Below are positions 24,762 through 33,900 of a DNA stretch of 64,000 nt, piece by piece. Both the position numbers and the translations under genes were made by a program. Within the stretch, counting starts at the first letter, position 1, and every line of letters begins with the position of its first letter. Below the pieces are notes generated by a model, which was given only the letters and a program-made list of their open reading frames with translations, was not told where the DNA came from and did not search any database. Origin of the DNA: Poindextera sp035294785 (GTDB lineage: Bacteria; Pseudomonadota; Alphaproteobacteria; Caulobacterales; Caulobacteraceae). The stretch lies in NCBI GenBank assembly GCA_035294785.1, contig DATGKF010000140.1, forward strand, positions 19,181 through 83,180, written 5' to 3'.

Positions 24762-26234
24762 CTAGTCCTCGACCGGCGTCAACGCGCCCAGCGACATCGG
24801 TTCGGGCTGGGTTTGCCTCGACGTCCGCCCCGAGACCTCGGCGGCGATGTCGTGGGGCAGCGGCAGGAAGAAGAACAGACCCACGAAGGTCAGGGCGCCG
24901 ATGATGAAGAAGGCCGGCGTCACGTCTGACGCCTGCAACGCGTGGCCCGTGTGGCCATGGCGCAGGAAGCTGAGCAGGATCGCGGCGAAGCCGATGCCAA
25001 GGCTCTGCGACAGCTGTTGCGCCATCGAGGCGAGCGATGAGGCGCGGCTCATGCGCGGCGGGTCGACGTCGGCGTAGGCCATGGCGTTGAGCGCGGTGAA
25101 CATCAGCGAGCGGAAGAAGCCGCCGACCAGCAGCGTCGTGATGATCCAGGCGTGCGGCGTCGTCTGCTTGAAGAAGCCGTAGCTCATGAAGATCGCGCCG
25201 GTGAGGACGGTGTTCCAGATGAGCACGTTCTTGAAGCCGAGCCAGGCGATGATTGGCCGCGCGGTGACCTTCATCAACAGCGCGCCGGCGGCGCTGGTGA
25301 AGGTGATCAGCCCCGCCTCCAGCGGCGACATGCCGAAGCCCATCTGCAGCAGAAGCGCGAGCAGGAAGGGCGTCGAGCCCATGGCCATGCGCAGCGGTGT
25401 GCCGCCGATGGTCGAGGTCATGAACGACGGCAGCTTGAGCACGGAGAGATCGAGGATGGCGTGCGGCGTCCGCCGCGCGTGCCAAGCGTACGCGCCCATG
25501 CAGAGGAGGCCGCCGATGAGGAGGCCCGCCACGCCATAGAAGGGCATCAGGCCGCGGCCGAGGTTCTCGAAGCCATAGACGATGCCGGCGAAGCCGAAGC
25601 CGGTGAGCACGAAGCCGCGCCAGTCCAGCTTGTGCTCGCCCTCCTCGCGGACGTTCTCGATGAAGATCGAGACCAGGATCACGCCCAGGATGGCCACCGG
25701 GATGTTGATGAAGAAGATCCAGCGCCAGGAGAAATAGGTGACGATGAAGCCGCCGACCGGCGGGCCGAGCACGGGCCCCAGCATGGCCGGCATGGTGAGG
25801 TACGACATCGCCCTGACGAGCTCCGACTTGGGCACGCTCCTGAGCAGCACCAGGCGCCCGACCGGGGCCATCATGGCGCCGGCCATGCCCTGGAAGATGC
25901 GCGCCGCGACCAGCTCGGGCAGGTTCTGCGCCAGTCCGCAGAACAGCGACGAGGTGGCGAAGGTCAGGATGGCGATGCGGAAGATGTTCTTCGCGCCGAA
26001 GCGGTCCGCCGCCCAGCCGCTGATCGGCAGGAAGACCGCGGCGGCCAGCAGATAGGCGGTGATCGCCAGGTTGAGCGTCACCGCGTCTTCGTGCAGCGAG
26101 CGGGCCATCGTCGGCAGCGCGTTGGAGATGATGGTGGAGTCCAGCGTCTGCATGAAGAGGGCGCAGCCGATGATCATCGGGGCCAGCGCGCCGGCCATGA
26201 AGCGCGGACGTTCGACGGTGTCGGTCCGGCTCAC
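24762..26234 (-). CDS. MFS drug exporter, DHA2 (EmrB/QacA-like)
   Basis: 490 residues from GTG 26234; the start overlaps the MarR stop as GTGA. Fourteen-TM-type MFS: ITAYLLAAAVFLPISGWAADRFG (motif A region), MAGAMMAPVGRLVLLR, and GPVLGPPVGGFIVTYFSWRW (antiporter motif C). It exports hydrophobic or organic compounds in exchange for protons in the inner membrane. Co-transcribed with a MarR repressor, so probably induced by its own substrate. No HlyD-type adaptor (EmrA) gene is adjacent, so it may work alone. Confidence 0.87.
   Translation of the reverse strand: MSRTDTVERPRFMAGALAPMIIGCALFMQTLDSTIISNALPTMARSLHEDAVTLNLAITAYLLAAAVFLPISGWAADRFGAKNIFRIAILTFATSSLFCGLAQNLPELVAARIFQGMAGAMMAPVGRLVLLRSVPKSELVRAMSYLTMPAMLGPVLGPPVGGFIVTYFSWRWIFFINIPVAILGVILVSIFIENVREEGEHKLDWRGFVLTGFGFAGIVYGFENLGRGLMPFYGVAGLLIGGLLCMGAYAWHARRTPHAILDLSVLKLPSFMTSTIGGTPLRMAMGSTPFLLALLLQMGFGMSPLEAGLITFTSAAGALLMKVTARPIIAWLGFKNVLIWNTVLTGAIFMSYGFFKQTTPHAWIITTLLVGGFFRSLMFTALNAMAYADVDPPRMSRASSLASMAQQLSQSLGIGFAAILLSFLRHGHTGHALQASDVTPAFFIIGALTFVGLFFFLPLPHDIAAEVSGRTSRQTQPEPMSLGALTPVED
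24772..24789 (+). repeat. 18-bp direct repeat, right copy
   Basis: Identical to 23984-24001. It overlaps the 3' end of the MFS gene, where the minus strand encodes LGALTPVED before the stop. Together with the left copy it brackets about 770 bp holding the lipoprotein gene. Confidence 0.7.
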
Positions 26235-26689
26235 GCGGGGTCTCCCGCGATCTCGGCCAAGGGGGCGAGCGCTCCCGCAAGCGCTGCGCGCGCCTCGGGC
26301 GTCAGCGCGGCCAGGCGGACGGCCAGCCAGTCGTTGCGGCGGCGGCGAACGGCGTCCAGCGCCTTCTTGCCGGCGGCGGTGATAGCGAGGCCGAAGCGGC
26401 GCTTGTCTTCCTCTGGCGGCGGCAGCCGGCGGACCCAGCCGGCGGCTTCGAGGCGCTTGACGTGCGCGCTCATGGTCGGGCGCGACGTCTGCTCCCGCTC
26501 GGCCAGTTCGGACACGCCGATCCCCTCCCGCTTGGAGACGGCGGTCAGTAGCGTCGCGTCCAGCGGCGTGAGCCCCAGCGGCTGCGCCTCGCGGCGAAGC
26601 ATGCGGCTGATTTTCAGGATCGAGGGACGCAAGCCATCGGCCAGCGTCGCCACATCGGCCTCACGCGGCCGGGTAAGCACGGTTGTCAT
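26231..26689 (-). CDS. MarR family transcriptional regulator
   Basis: 152 residues from ATG 26689. Winged helix: TPLDATLLTAVSKREG, VSELAEREQTSRPTMSAHVKRLEAAGWV (recognition helix, residues ~62-88) and a wing PEEDKRRFGLAITAAG. Dimer helices flank it. MarR proteins bind palindromes and release on binding phenolic or lipophilic ligands. The perfect 10-3-10 palindrome just upstream of its start, and its coupling to the downstream exporter, indicate autorepression of a marR-mfs operon. Confidence 0.88.
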   Translation of the reverse strand: MTTVLTRPREADVATLADGLRPSILKISRMLRREAQPLGLTPLDATLLTAVSKREGIGVSELAEREQTSRPTMSAHVKRLEAAGWVRRLPPPEEDKRRFGLAITAAGKKALDAVRRRRNDWLAVRLAALTPEARAALAGALAPLAEIAGDPA

Positions 26690-26696
26690 GATGGCC

Positions 26697-26727
26697 GATA
26701 GTTAGGTCGCCTAACTATCTTTGTCAA
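26697..26727 (-). promoter_or_regulatory. MarR operator and promoter of the marR-MFS operon
   Basis: A perfect inverted repeat has arms GATAGTTAGG (26697-26706) and CCTAACTATC (26710-26719) around TCG. It begins seven bases upstream of the marR start. On the minus strand a consensus -35 TTGACA lies at 26727-26722, directly before the palindrome, so the operator covers the -10 region. This is the classical arrangement for MarR autorepression. Confidence 0.75.
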
Positions 26728-26740
26728 CAGCTGCTCAAAC

Positions 26741-26764
26741 CCTCTCCCCGCGCGCGGGGAGAGG
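26741..26764. repeat. 24-bp perfect palindrome, dispersed-repeat-like
   Basis: CCTCTCCCCGCG at 26741-26752 is followed directly by its exact reverse complement to 26764, then GCAGGGTGAGGGG. This type of element is frequent in intergenic DNA of GC-rich proteobacteria. It lies in the gap 26728-26882 between the marR promoter and the end of the next gene; nothing else is visible there. Confidence 0.6.
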
Positions 26765-26882
26765 GCAGGGTGAGGGGCCGCACTCGCGCAGCCTATCGTT
26801 CGCGGCGTGGCGCGCTGGGCGTCAGCTGAAACGCGCGCGTCGCCGATCCGCCAGACGCCCATCGGCGCCAGCAACCTTGCAA

Positions 26883-27593
26883 CTATCTGCCAGGGACTCG
26901 GCTTAGATCTTCGTTGATTAGTCCGATGCGTGTGTAGCCATCGTGACTCAACTGCTCCAGCGCCCGGGCGAACTGGGCGAAGGTCACGCCGGCGTCAGCG
27001 CGAACCAGTACCCGCTCCGCCGTAGGATTGTCTGACGCAACCGCTTTCCGCAGGGCCCCTGCAAGGCCGCCGAGGCTGGTGCGTAGCGTCATGCCCGAAC
27101 GCCCCACCACGACTAGCGATCCATCCTCGTTCAACGAGATATACGCGGGCTCCTTCGGGCAAATGGGTGCGTCCGGCTCAGGCGAAGCCGTACAAGGGCC
27201 CGGGCCGCCCAATCCGCCCATTCGAAGGGCGACCGCGACCTGGCCGACAATGTGCAGCTCACGCACTCCACAATCTTCCAACCAATTCGCAACCCGCATG
27301 AAGAACGCGTAGCTGGCCCGCGGATCGGACCCAATGATCACGCCCCTAGCAGCGGCCGACTCCTCGCCGAAGCCATGACATGTCGCCTGGCCCGCCCGCA
27401 GGGCGTCGGACGAGATGATCACCGCGCTGGGGCTTGCACTCTCGCGAATGGCGACACGTCCGTCGTGCGAGATGGAAACATCGGGCTGCGAGTAGTCGGA
27501 CGCCCCGACAACCAACCTCGTCGCCGCACCAACGCCTGGACACGCGGCCAACAGCAAGCCCACGCCAATGCTGGCGCTGATCGATCGCCCCAT
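26883..27593 (-). CDS. Exported protein with two ExbD/TolR-like periplasmic domains
   Basis: 236 residues from ATG 27593, preceded by GGAGG; the longer open frame is an antisense shadow of the esterase. The N-terminus has a signal with a lipobox-like LLAAC (Cys18), with an alternative signal-peptidase site just after. Two similar halves follow. The second (~145-236) has AYISLNEDGSLVVVGR, ERVLVRADAGVTFAQFARALEQL and GYTRIGLINED, matching the ExbD/TolR periplasmic domain. The first (~35-130) has VSISHDGRVAIRES and ARGVIIGSDPRASYAFFMRVANWLEDCG. There is no transmembrane anchor with the proton-channel Asp of ExbD, and no exbB. A soluble or lipid-anchored relative of unknown role. Confidence 0.6.
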   Translation of the reverse strand: MGRSISASIGVGLLLAACPGVGAATRLVVGASDYSQPDVSISHDGRVAIRESASPSAVIISSDALRAGQATCHGFGEESAAARGVIIGSDPRASYAFFMRVANWLEDCGVRELHIVGQVAVALRMGGLGGPGPCTASPEPDAPICPKEPAYISLNEDGSLVVVGRSGMTLRTSLGGLAGALRKAVASDNPTAERVLVRADAGVTFAQFARALEQLSHDGYTRIGLINEDLSRVPGR

Positions 27594-27676
27594 CGGTCCT
27601 CCACCCCCTGCTACGGACCACCCGTTACGAATGCAATCGGAGCGATCAGGTCGCGGACGTCGTCCTCGGTCGGTCG

Positions 27677-29218
27677 CTACCCTTGCAACGCTCTCCGCAC
27701 TTCCGGCAGCGGGTCGTCGACGACCTGGCTCTCGAGGTTGAAGATCATCGTCGCGCGGCGGCCGGCGTCGTAGGCCGGCCAGTCGGGGAGCGCGGCGGCG
27801 GCGGGCTTGCCGGTGCGCGCAAACGCCAGCCAGGCTTCGCTCATCTGCTCGGCGACGGCTTGCGGCTCGTCGCCCCGGCCCATGAAGTCGCGGGCGCGCT
27901 CGACGTTGTCGAACACCAGCGGGATCTCCAGCGCGTGCGGGCATTTCAGCATGCCGCGCCCCACCGGCGTCTCCCAGGTCAGCATGTACATGTAGACCGG
28001 CCCGGCCTTCTGCGCGGCTTTGCGCTCCGCGAGCGTGATCGAGCCCGCCCACATGCCCTGGGCCGTCTGCACGGCGCAGATCAGGTGCGTCGGGCCGTAG
28101 TCCGGATAGGCGCGGCGGAGCGCCGCCAGCACGGCGTCGGCCTTGTCGCCCAGCGCCGCCTTGGCGCGCTTCTCGACGTCCTCCTCGGTGTGCTCGCCCC
28201 ACTTCGGATCGCCGCGCACGAACAGAGTCGCCTCGTCCTTGTTGGTGCCGATCATCACCGGCACGTCGGCCGAGATGGCCGGGGCGTCCGGGTGGAACGG
28301 GTCGCGCGGCAGGGCGATGCCGTCGATGCAGGGGCTGAAGCCCGCCATCGGCCCTTGCGCGCCGAGCGCGGCCGACGCCGCCGCCTGGATGTCGGCGGCG
28401 CTGATCGTCTGGAGCTTGCCGAGGTCGCCGGGCGCGACGCCCAGCTTGTCGAGCAGCGCCTTGGCGTTCTCGGTCGCCTTGGCGGTGGGGACGGCGCGCA
28501 GGCCCGGGCCGCTTTGGATGATCGCCTTGTGGAAGAGGCCGTGCGCCGGCGGCATCGCCTGCAGCATCGAGACCTTAGCCCCGCCGCCGCTCTCGCCGAA
28601 GATGGTGACGTTGGCCGGGTCGCCGCCGAAGTTGGCGATGTTGTCGCGCACCCACTCGAGCACGAGCACGATGTCGAGCATGCCGGCCTGGCCCGACGAC
28701 GGATCGCCGCCGAGCTCGCCCAGGTGCAGGTAGCCGAAGACGTTCAGGCGGTGGTTGACGGTCACCGTCACCACGTCGCCGCGGCGGGCGAGATTGCCGC
28801 CGTCGTACATGGCCGCGCCACCGGAGCCGTTCGAGAAGCCGCCGCCGTGCAGCCACACCATCACCGGCCGCTTGCCGGTCAGCCCCTGCGTCCAGACGTT
28901 GATGAACAGGCAGTCCTCGTCGGTGCCCGGCTGGCCCGGCGCCGCCGGATCGCCGTTCGAGCGGCCGCCGGTCTTCTCGCCCGGCGCGATGCCGGCCTGG
29001 ATGGCCGGCGCGCCGAGGCTGGTCGCATCGGCGACCTCCGTCCACGGCTTCGGCCGTTGCGGGGGCTTGAAGCGCAGCGCGCCCACCGGCGGCGCGCCAT
29101 AGCGCACGCCCTTGAAGACGTGCAGCACGTCCTCGCGATAGCCCTGCACGGGGCCGTTGGTGGTCTGGACGGTCTGCGTGCGGTCCAGTTCGCGCACGGC
29201 GTCTTGCACGTCGGTCAT
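27677..29218 (-). CDS. Carboxylesterase/type B lipase
   Basis: 513 residues from ATG 29218 (AGGAGAGG upstream). Type B carboxylesterase: TTNGPVQGYREDVLHVFKGV, the EDCLFINVWT block near residue 102, VMVWLHGGGFSNGSG oxyanion loop near 120, and the nucleophile elbow FGESGGGAKVSML with Ser near 210. The acid and the final His (KCPHALEIPLVFDN) are present. No signal peptide is seen, so probably cytoplasmic. It hydrolyses carboxylic esters; the substrate is not predictable. Divergent from the deacetylase at 29362. Confidence 0.86.
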   Translation of the reverse strand: MTDVQDAVRELDRTQTVQTTNGPVQGYREDVLHVFKGVRYGAPPVGALRFKPPQRPKPWTEVADATSLGAPAIQAGIAPGEKTGGRSNGDPAAPGQPGTDEDCLFINVWTQGLTGKRPVMVWLHGGGFSNGSGGAAMYDGGNLARRGDVVTVTVNHRLNVFGYLHLGELGGDPSSGQAGMLDIVLVLEWVRDNIANFGGDPANVTIFGESGGGAKVSMLQAMPPAHGLFHKAIIQSGPGLRAVPTAKATENAKALLDKLGVAPGDLGKLQTISAADIQAAASAALGAQGPMAGFSPCIDGIALPRDPFHPDAPAISADVPVMIGTNKDEATLFVRGDPKWGEHTEEDVEKRAKAALGDKADAVLAALRRAYPDYGPTHLICAVQTAQGMWAGSITLAERKAAQKAGPVYMYMLTWETPVGRGMLKCPHALEIPLVFDNVERARDFMGRGDEPQAVAEQMSEAWLAFARTGKPAAAALPDWPAYDAGRRATMIFNLESQVVDDPLPEVRRALQG

Positions 29219-29361
29219 GGCGTATCCTCTCCTGGAGACGGTCTCTTGCTGCTCTCTAGGATTTCATTCCGCCACGGAAAGCGCGGCGCGCGCAAGGCCG
29301 ATTGCGGGCGGCCGGGCCTTGGGTGCAAATCGCGCCGGCGGCCGATGGAGTCCCTCTCGAA

Positions 29362-30201
29362 ATGGCGCAGCACTTCGTCTGTCTGACCTTCGACCTCGAC
29401 AACGCCTCGCCGACGATCGCGCATGGGGCGACGACGCCGACGCTGATCTCACGCGGCGACTTCGGCATGGTGGCGACCGAGCGGCTCCTGGCGCTGCTCG
29501 AGCAGTTCGCCATCCGCGGGACCTGGTTCATCCCCGGCCACACGATCGAGAGCTATCCGGCCTCGGTGAAGGCGGTGCACGACGCCGGGCACGAGATCGG
29601 CCACCACGGCTGGACCCATCGCGCTCCCGCCTCGCTCTCGCGCGAGGACGAAGAGCGCGAACTCGCGCGCGGCAACGAGGCGATCCGGAAGCTCACAGGC
29701 CGAACCGCGCGCGGCTATCGTTCGCCGGCCTGGGACCTCAGCCCACATTCGATCGAACTGTTGCTCCAGCACGGCTTTCTCTACGACTCGAGCCTGATGG
29801 GTCACGACTACCTGCCCTACCAGGCGCGCGACGGCGACGTGGCCGAGCTGGAGGCGCCGCTCGTCTTCGGACCCGACACCAGCCTCATCGAGATGCCGAT
29901 CAGCTGGTCGCTCGACGACTATCCGGTGTTCGAGTTCGGCGCCCACGGCGGCCTCAAGAGCGCCGAGCTGGTGGGCCGCAACTGGTTCGGCGACTTCCGC
30001 TACATGGCCGACCACTACGACTGGGGCGTCATCACCTACACGTTCCACCCGCACGTGATCGGCCGCGGCCACCGGCTGATCATGCTCGAGGGGTTGATCG
30101 AGAAGCTGAAGGCCGCCGGCGCCATCTTCGTGACCATGGAAGAGGCCGTTGGCGCCTACCAGACCCGCTATCCTGAGGGCCGAAGCGAACGCGGACGATG
30201 A
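29362..30201 (+). CDS. Polysaccharide deacetylase family protein (CE4/NodB-like)
   Basis: 279 residues from ATG 29362. The first motif LTFDLDN (NodB motif 1 Asp pair) is at residues 8-14, then HEIGHHGWTHR (His pair of the metal site, near 82-92) and GYRSPAWDLSPHSIELL (motif 3, near 120). This fits CE4 metal-dependent deacetylases of the cyclic-imidase/polysaccharide group that lack a signal peptide; an amidase on a small cytoplasmic substrate is possible. The stop overlaps the next start as ATGA, so it is coupled to an alpha/beta hydrolase. Confidence 0.82.
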   Translation: MAQHFVCLTFDLDNASPTIAHGATTPTLISRGDFGMVATERLLALLEQFAIRGTWFIPGHTIESYPASVKAVHDAGHEIGHHGWTHRAPASLSREDEERELARGNEAIRKLTGRTARGYRSPAWDLSPHSIELLLQHGFLYDSSLMGHDYLPYQARDGDVAELEAPLVFGPDTSLIEMPISWSLDDYPVFEFGAHGGLKSAELVGRNWFGDFRYMADHYDWGVITYTFHPHVIGRGHRLIMLEGLIEKLKAAGAIFVTMEEAVGAYQTRYPEGRSERGR

Positions 30202-30980
30202 GTGGCCTTGCGATCCGCCAGACCGATGCCCCCGGCCTGGGGCGGCTGTACGGCCCGGCGGGCGACACCCAGGCTCCCGCTGTGCTGCTACTGCACGGCA
30301 GCGAGGGTGGACTCGGCTGGATGCTGCACCGCGAGGCCGTGGTCTTCGCTGCGCACGGCTTCCTCGCTCTGCCTTACAACTACGCGGTCGGGGGCAACTA
30401 CTGGATCGGCGGCGATATCGTCATGACCGATCTCGACCGGACCGAGGCGACTCTGTCCCAGCTGAAGGTCCACCCCGCCTGCACCGGTAGGGTCGGCGTC
30501 TATGGCTGGTCGCGCGGCGCCGAGCACGCACTCCTTCTGACCGCCCTTCTAGCCCAGGCCCGATCCCCGTTTCTGCCGGCCGCCGTCGCCGCGCACACGC
30601 CGCCCGATGAGGTGCAGAGCGCCTGGCGCAACCTCTACGGCCGCCGGCCGAACCCAGATTCCGCACGCGCGCCCGAGTGGTCTTACGCCCGCGACAAGGC
30701 CGGCGAGGCGACGCCAGCTTGGTCTTGGCGCGGCCAACCGATCCCGCCGGGCCGGCCGATCGAGATCGAGCGCTACGACGGGCCGATCTTCCTCAGCGTC
30801 GGCGAAGAAGACGAGATGTGGCCGGCGGCGATGACCCATCGACTCGCGGTCCGTCTCGCCGCCGCCGGCCGTCGCCCGGAACTCCACGCCTACCCCGGCC
30901 AGGGCCATCTGCCGGATGCTGACGGATGGAACCTGCACTTCGAGCGACTGCTTGCGTTCTTCGAGGCGTCGCTCGCCTAG
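30198..30980 (+). CDS. Alpha/beta hydrolase, BAAT/dienelactone hydrolase-like
   Basis: 260 residues from ATG 30198, coupled to the deacetylase by ATGA. LLLHGSEGGLGWM is the oxyanion strand-loop near residue 32, and GVYGWSRGAEHALLL holds the nucleophile Ser near 104. A C-terminal EEDEMWPA (acid) and GQGHLPDAD (His) complete the triad. The layout with WSRGAE is that of BAAT C-terminal acyl-CoA thioester hydrolases. No signal peptide. Convergent with the RND operon. Confidence 0.75.
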   Translation: MSGLAIRQTDAPGLGRLYGPAGDTQAPAVLLLHGSEGGLGWMLHREAVVFAAHGFLALPYNYAVGGNYWIGGDIVMTDLDRTEATLSQLKVHPACTGRVGVYGWSRGAEHALLLTALLAQARSPFLPAAVAAHTPPDEVQSAWRNLYGRRPNPDSARAPEWSYARDKAGEATPAWSWRGQPIPPGRPIEIERYDGPIFLSVGEEDEMWPAAMTHRLAVRLAAAGRRPELHAYPGQGHLPDADGWNLHFERLLAFFEASLA

Positions 30981-30988
30981 TAGGGTCG

Positions 30989-33900
30989 TTACTCCGCGGC
31001 CCGCGGCGTGATGGTGGTGGGCGTGGGGTCGACCGGCGAGGGGGCCTGGGCTTCGCGCGGCGTGGCGAAGCGGGCGAGCTTCGGGACCAGCCATTGCTCG
31101 ATGTCCTCGAGGATCTCGTAGATCACCGGCACCAGCACCAGCGCCAGCAAGGTGGAGCTGATCAGTCCGCCGATGACGGCGATGGCCATGGGCTGGCGGA
31201 ACTCCGAGCCCTTGCCGAGCGCGAACGCCGTCGGCAGCATCCCGGCGATCATCGCCAGGCTGGTCATGATGATCGGCCGCGCCCGCTCGCGGCAGGCCTC
31301 GAACAGCGCCTCGCGCTGCCCCATGCCCTCGCGTTCGCGCTCGATGGCGTATTCGACCAGCAGGATCGAGTTCTTGGCCGCAATGCCGAGCAGCATGAGC
31401 ACGCCGATCAGCGAGGGGATGGACAGCGACTCGCGGGTGATGAACAGCGCCACCGCCGCGCCGAACACCGCCAGCGGCAAGGTGAAGATGATGATCCATG
31501 GCTTGAAGAAGCTGCGGAACAGCAACACCAGCACGCCGTAGATCATGCTGATGCCGGTGAAGAACGCCAGGCCCAGCGCGCTGAACAGCTCGACGAACTG
31601 CTGCGCCTGGCCGAGCTGCGCCGGCTCAACGCCGGGCGGCAGGTGCCTCATGATCGGCAGGTGATTGACCTCGCTGAGGCCCTGGCCGAGCTGGGCGCCG
31701 TTGGTGAGGTCGGCGTCGATGGCCAGCTCGTCGCGACGGCCGTAACGCTCGATCACGGCCGGGCCGGCCTGGAAATCGACGTCGGCGACGCTGGAGAGCG
31801 GCGTCGTCGCCCCCGAGGCGGTCGGCACCTGCAGCGCCCGAATGGCGTCGATGTTGGTGCGCGCGGCTGACGGCAGGCGGACGCGGATGGGCACCCGCCG
31901 TTCGCCGTCGGTGAGCTTGGCGACGTTGGCGTCGATGTCGCCCAGCGTCGCCACCCGGGCGATGGTGGCGAGGGATTCGACCGTGACGCCGAGGCGAGCG
32001 GCCTGGTCTGGCAGCGGCCGGATGGCGATCTCGGGCCCGATCGGCGGCTGCGCCGGGCGCGGATCGGCGAGATTGCGCAGCGTGCGCATCTCGCGTTGCA
32101 GCTCCTCGCCCGCCCGGTCGAGCGCCGCCCGGTCGTCGCTGGTCAGCACGATCTGCACGCCGGCGGAGCCGAAGCCGCCGCCCTGGATGGAGACGCGCGC
32201 GTCCGGAACATCGCGCAGGTAGGGCCGGATCGCGTCTTCGATCTCGGTGACCGTGCGCGCGCGGTTCGGATCGAGCACGACGGTCACGGTTCCCGAAGAG
32301 AGCCCCGCTCCCGCGCCGCCGCCGCCGAAGCCCTCGCCGGCCACGGAGCCGACCTGCGTGAAGACCTGCTGCGCCTCGGGCACGTGCGCCTTGATGAGCG
32401 CCGTGGTCTCGCTCTCGATGCGTTGCATGTCGGCGATCGTCGCGCCGGGCGGGCCCTGCAGACCGATGAACATGTAGTCCGGGTTGGCCGGCGGCTGCAC
32501 GCCGGTTGGCAGCCCGACGGCGAGGATGACCATCATGGTCACGACCAGGAGCGCGCCGATGCCTGACATGATCCAACGGTGCGACAGCGCCCAGTCGAGG
32601 ATGCGGCGGTAGAAGGTCGGCAACGGCGCCCGCGGGTGAGGATTGGCGGCCGGCTTGAGGAAATAAGCGGCCAGCAGCGGCGTCAGCAGCCGGGCGACCA
32701 GCAGCGAGAACAGCACCGCCACGACGACGGTGATCCCGAACTCCTTGAAGAACTGCCCGGGGATCGAGCCCATGAACGACACTGGCGCGAACACCACGAC
32801 GATCGCCGACGTCGTGGCGATGACCGCCAGGCCGATCTGGTCGGCCCCCTCCATCGAGGCGCGGTAGGGGCGTGCGCCGGCCTGCACCCGTTTCTGGATG
32901 TTCTCGATCTCGACGATAGCGTCGTCGACCAGGATGCCGATGACCAGGGTGAGCGCCAGCAACGTCACCACGTTCAGGCTGAAGTGGAAAATGGCCATGA
33001 ACAGGAACGTCGGGACCAGCGAGACCGGCATGGCGATCGCCACGATGGCGGTGGACCTGAGGTCGCGCAGGAAGAGGAAGACCACGAGCGAGGCCAGCGC
33101 CATGCCTTCGAACATGGTCCGCAGCGTCGCCTCGTAGCTGGCGCGGGTGTTGTCGACGGTGGAGAAGACCTCGGTGAACCGGACGCTCGGGTAGGCCTTC
33201 TGCAGCTTGGCCATCTCGGCCTTGACGTTGTCCTCGGTGCGCACCTCGCTGGAGTCGTTGGTCTTCAGGACCTGGAAGCCGACCACGGGCCTGTCGTTCA
33301 GGCGCGCGAATCCGCGCGGCTCGCCCGAGCCGTCGCCGACGTCGGCGACGTCGGACAGCTTCACGTAGCGGCCGGCGCCGGTGGGGATGGTCAGGTTGCG
33401 CAGGCTCTCGACCGTCTGCGCCTCGCCCAGCGCGCGCACGGTCTGTTCCCGGCCGCCGACATCGACCCGCCCGCCGGGGATATTGGCGTTGGCGGCGGCG
33501 AGCGCGTTGTTCAGGGCGGTCGCCGTCAGCCCCTGCGCGGCCATGCGGTCGGGGTCGACGATGACGTTGATCTCGCGGTCGATGCCGCCGACGCGAGAGA
33601 CCTGCGCCACGCCGTTCGCGCCTTGCAACGCCCGCGACACGGTGTCGTCGACGAACCAGGAGAGCTGGCTCGCCGACATGTCCGGCGAGGACACCGCATA
33701 GGTCAGGATGGGCTGGGAATCGATCTCGAGGCGCTCGACGGTCGGAGGGTCGATCTCGCGCGGGAGGTTGACCCTCGCCTGGTCAACCCGCTGGCGCACC
33801 TCGTCGGTGATCTTCTGCAGGTCCTCGCCCAGCTCGAACTGCACCTCGGTGGTCGAGCTGCCCTGGGCGATCTGGGACTGGATGTCGTGCACGCCGGCGA

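Noticed and set aside
25152..26705. 517-codon plus-strand frame opposite the MFS and MarR genes
   Set aside because: Antisense to two well-supported, coupled genes.
26728..26882. Additional small gene upstream of marR
   Set aside because: The open frames there are short and overlap the 24-bp palindrome; no ribosome-binding site or motif.
27683..29386. 567-codon plus-strand frame opposite the carboxylesterase
   Set aside because: The minus strand encodes a complete type B esterase with catalytic motif; the plus frame has none.
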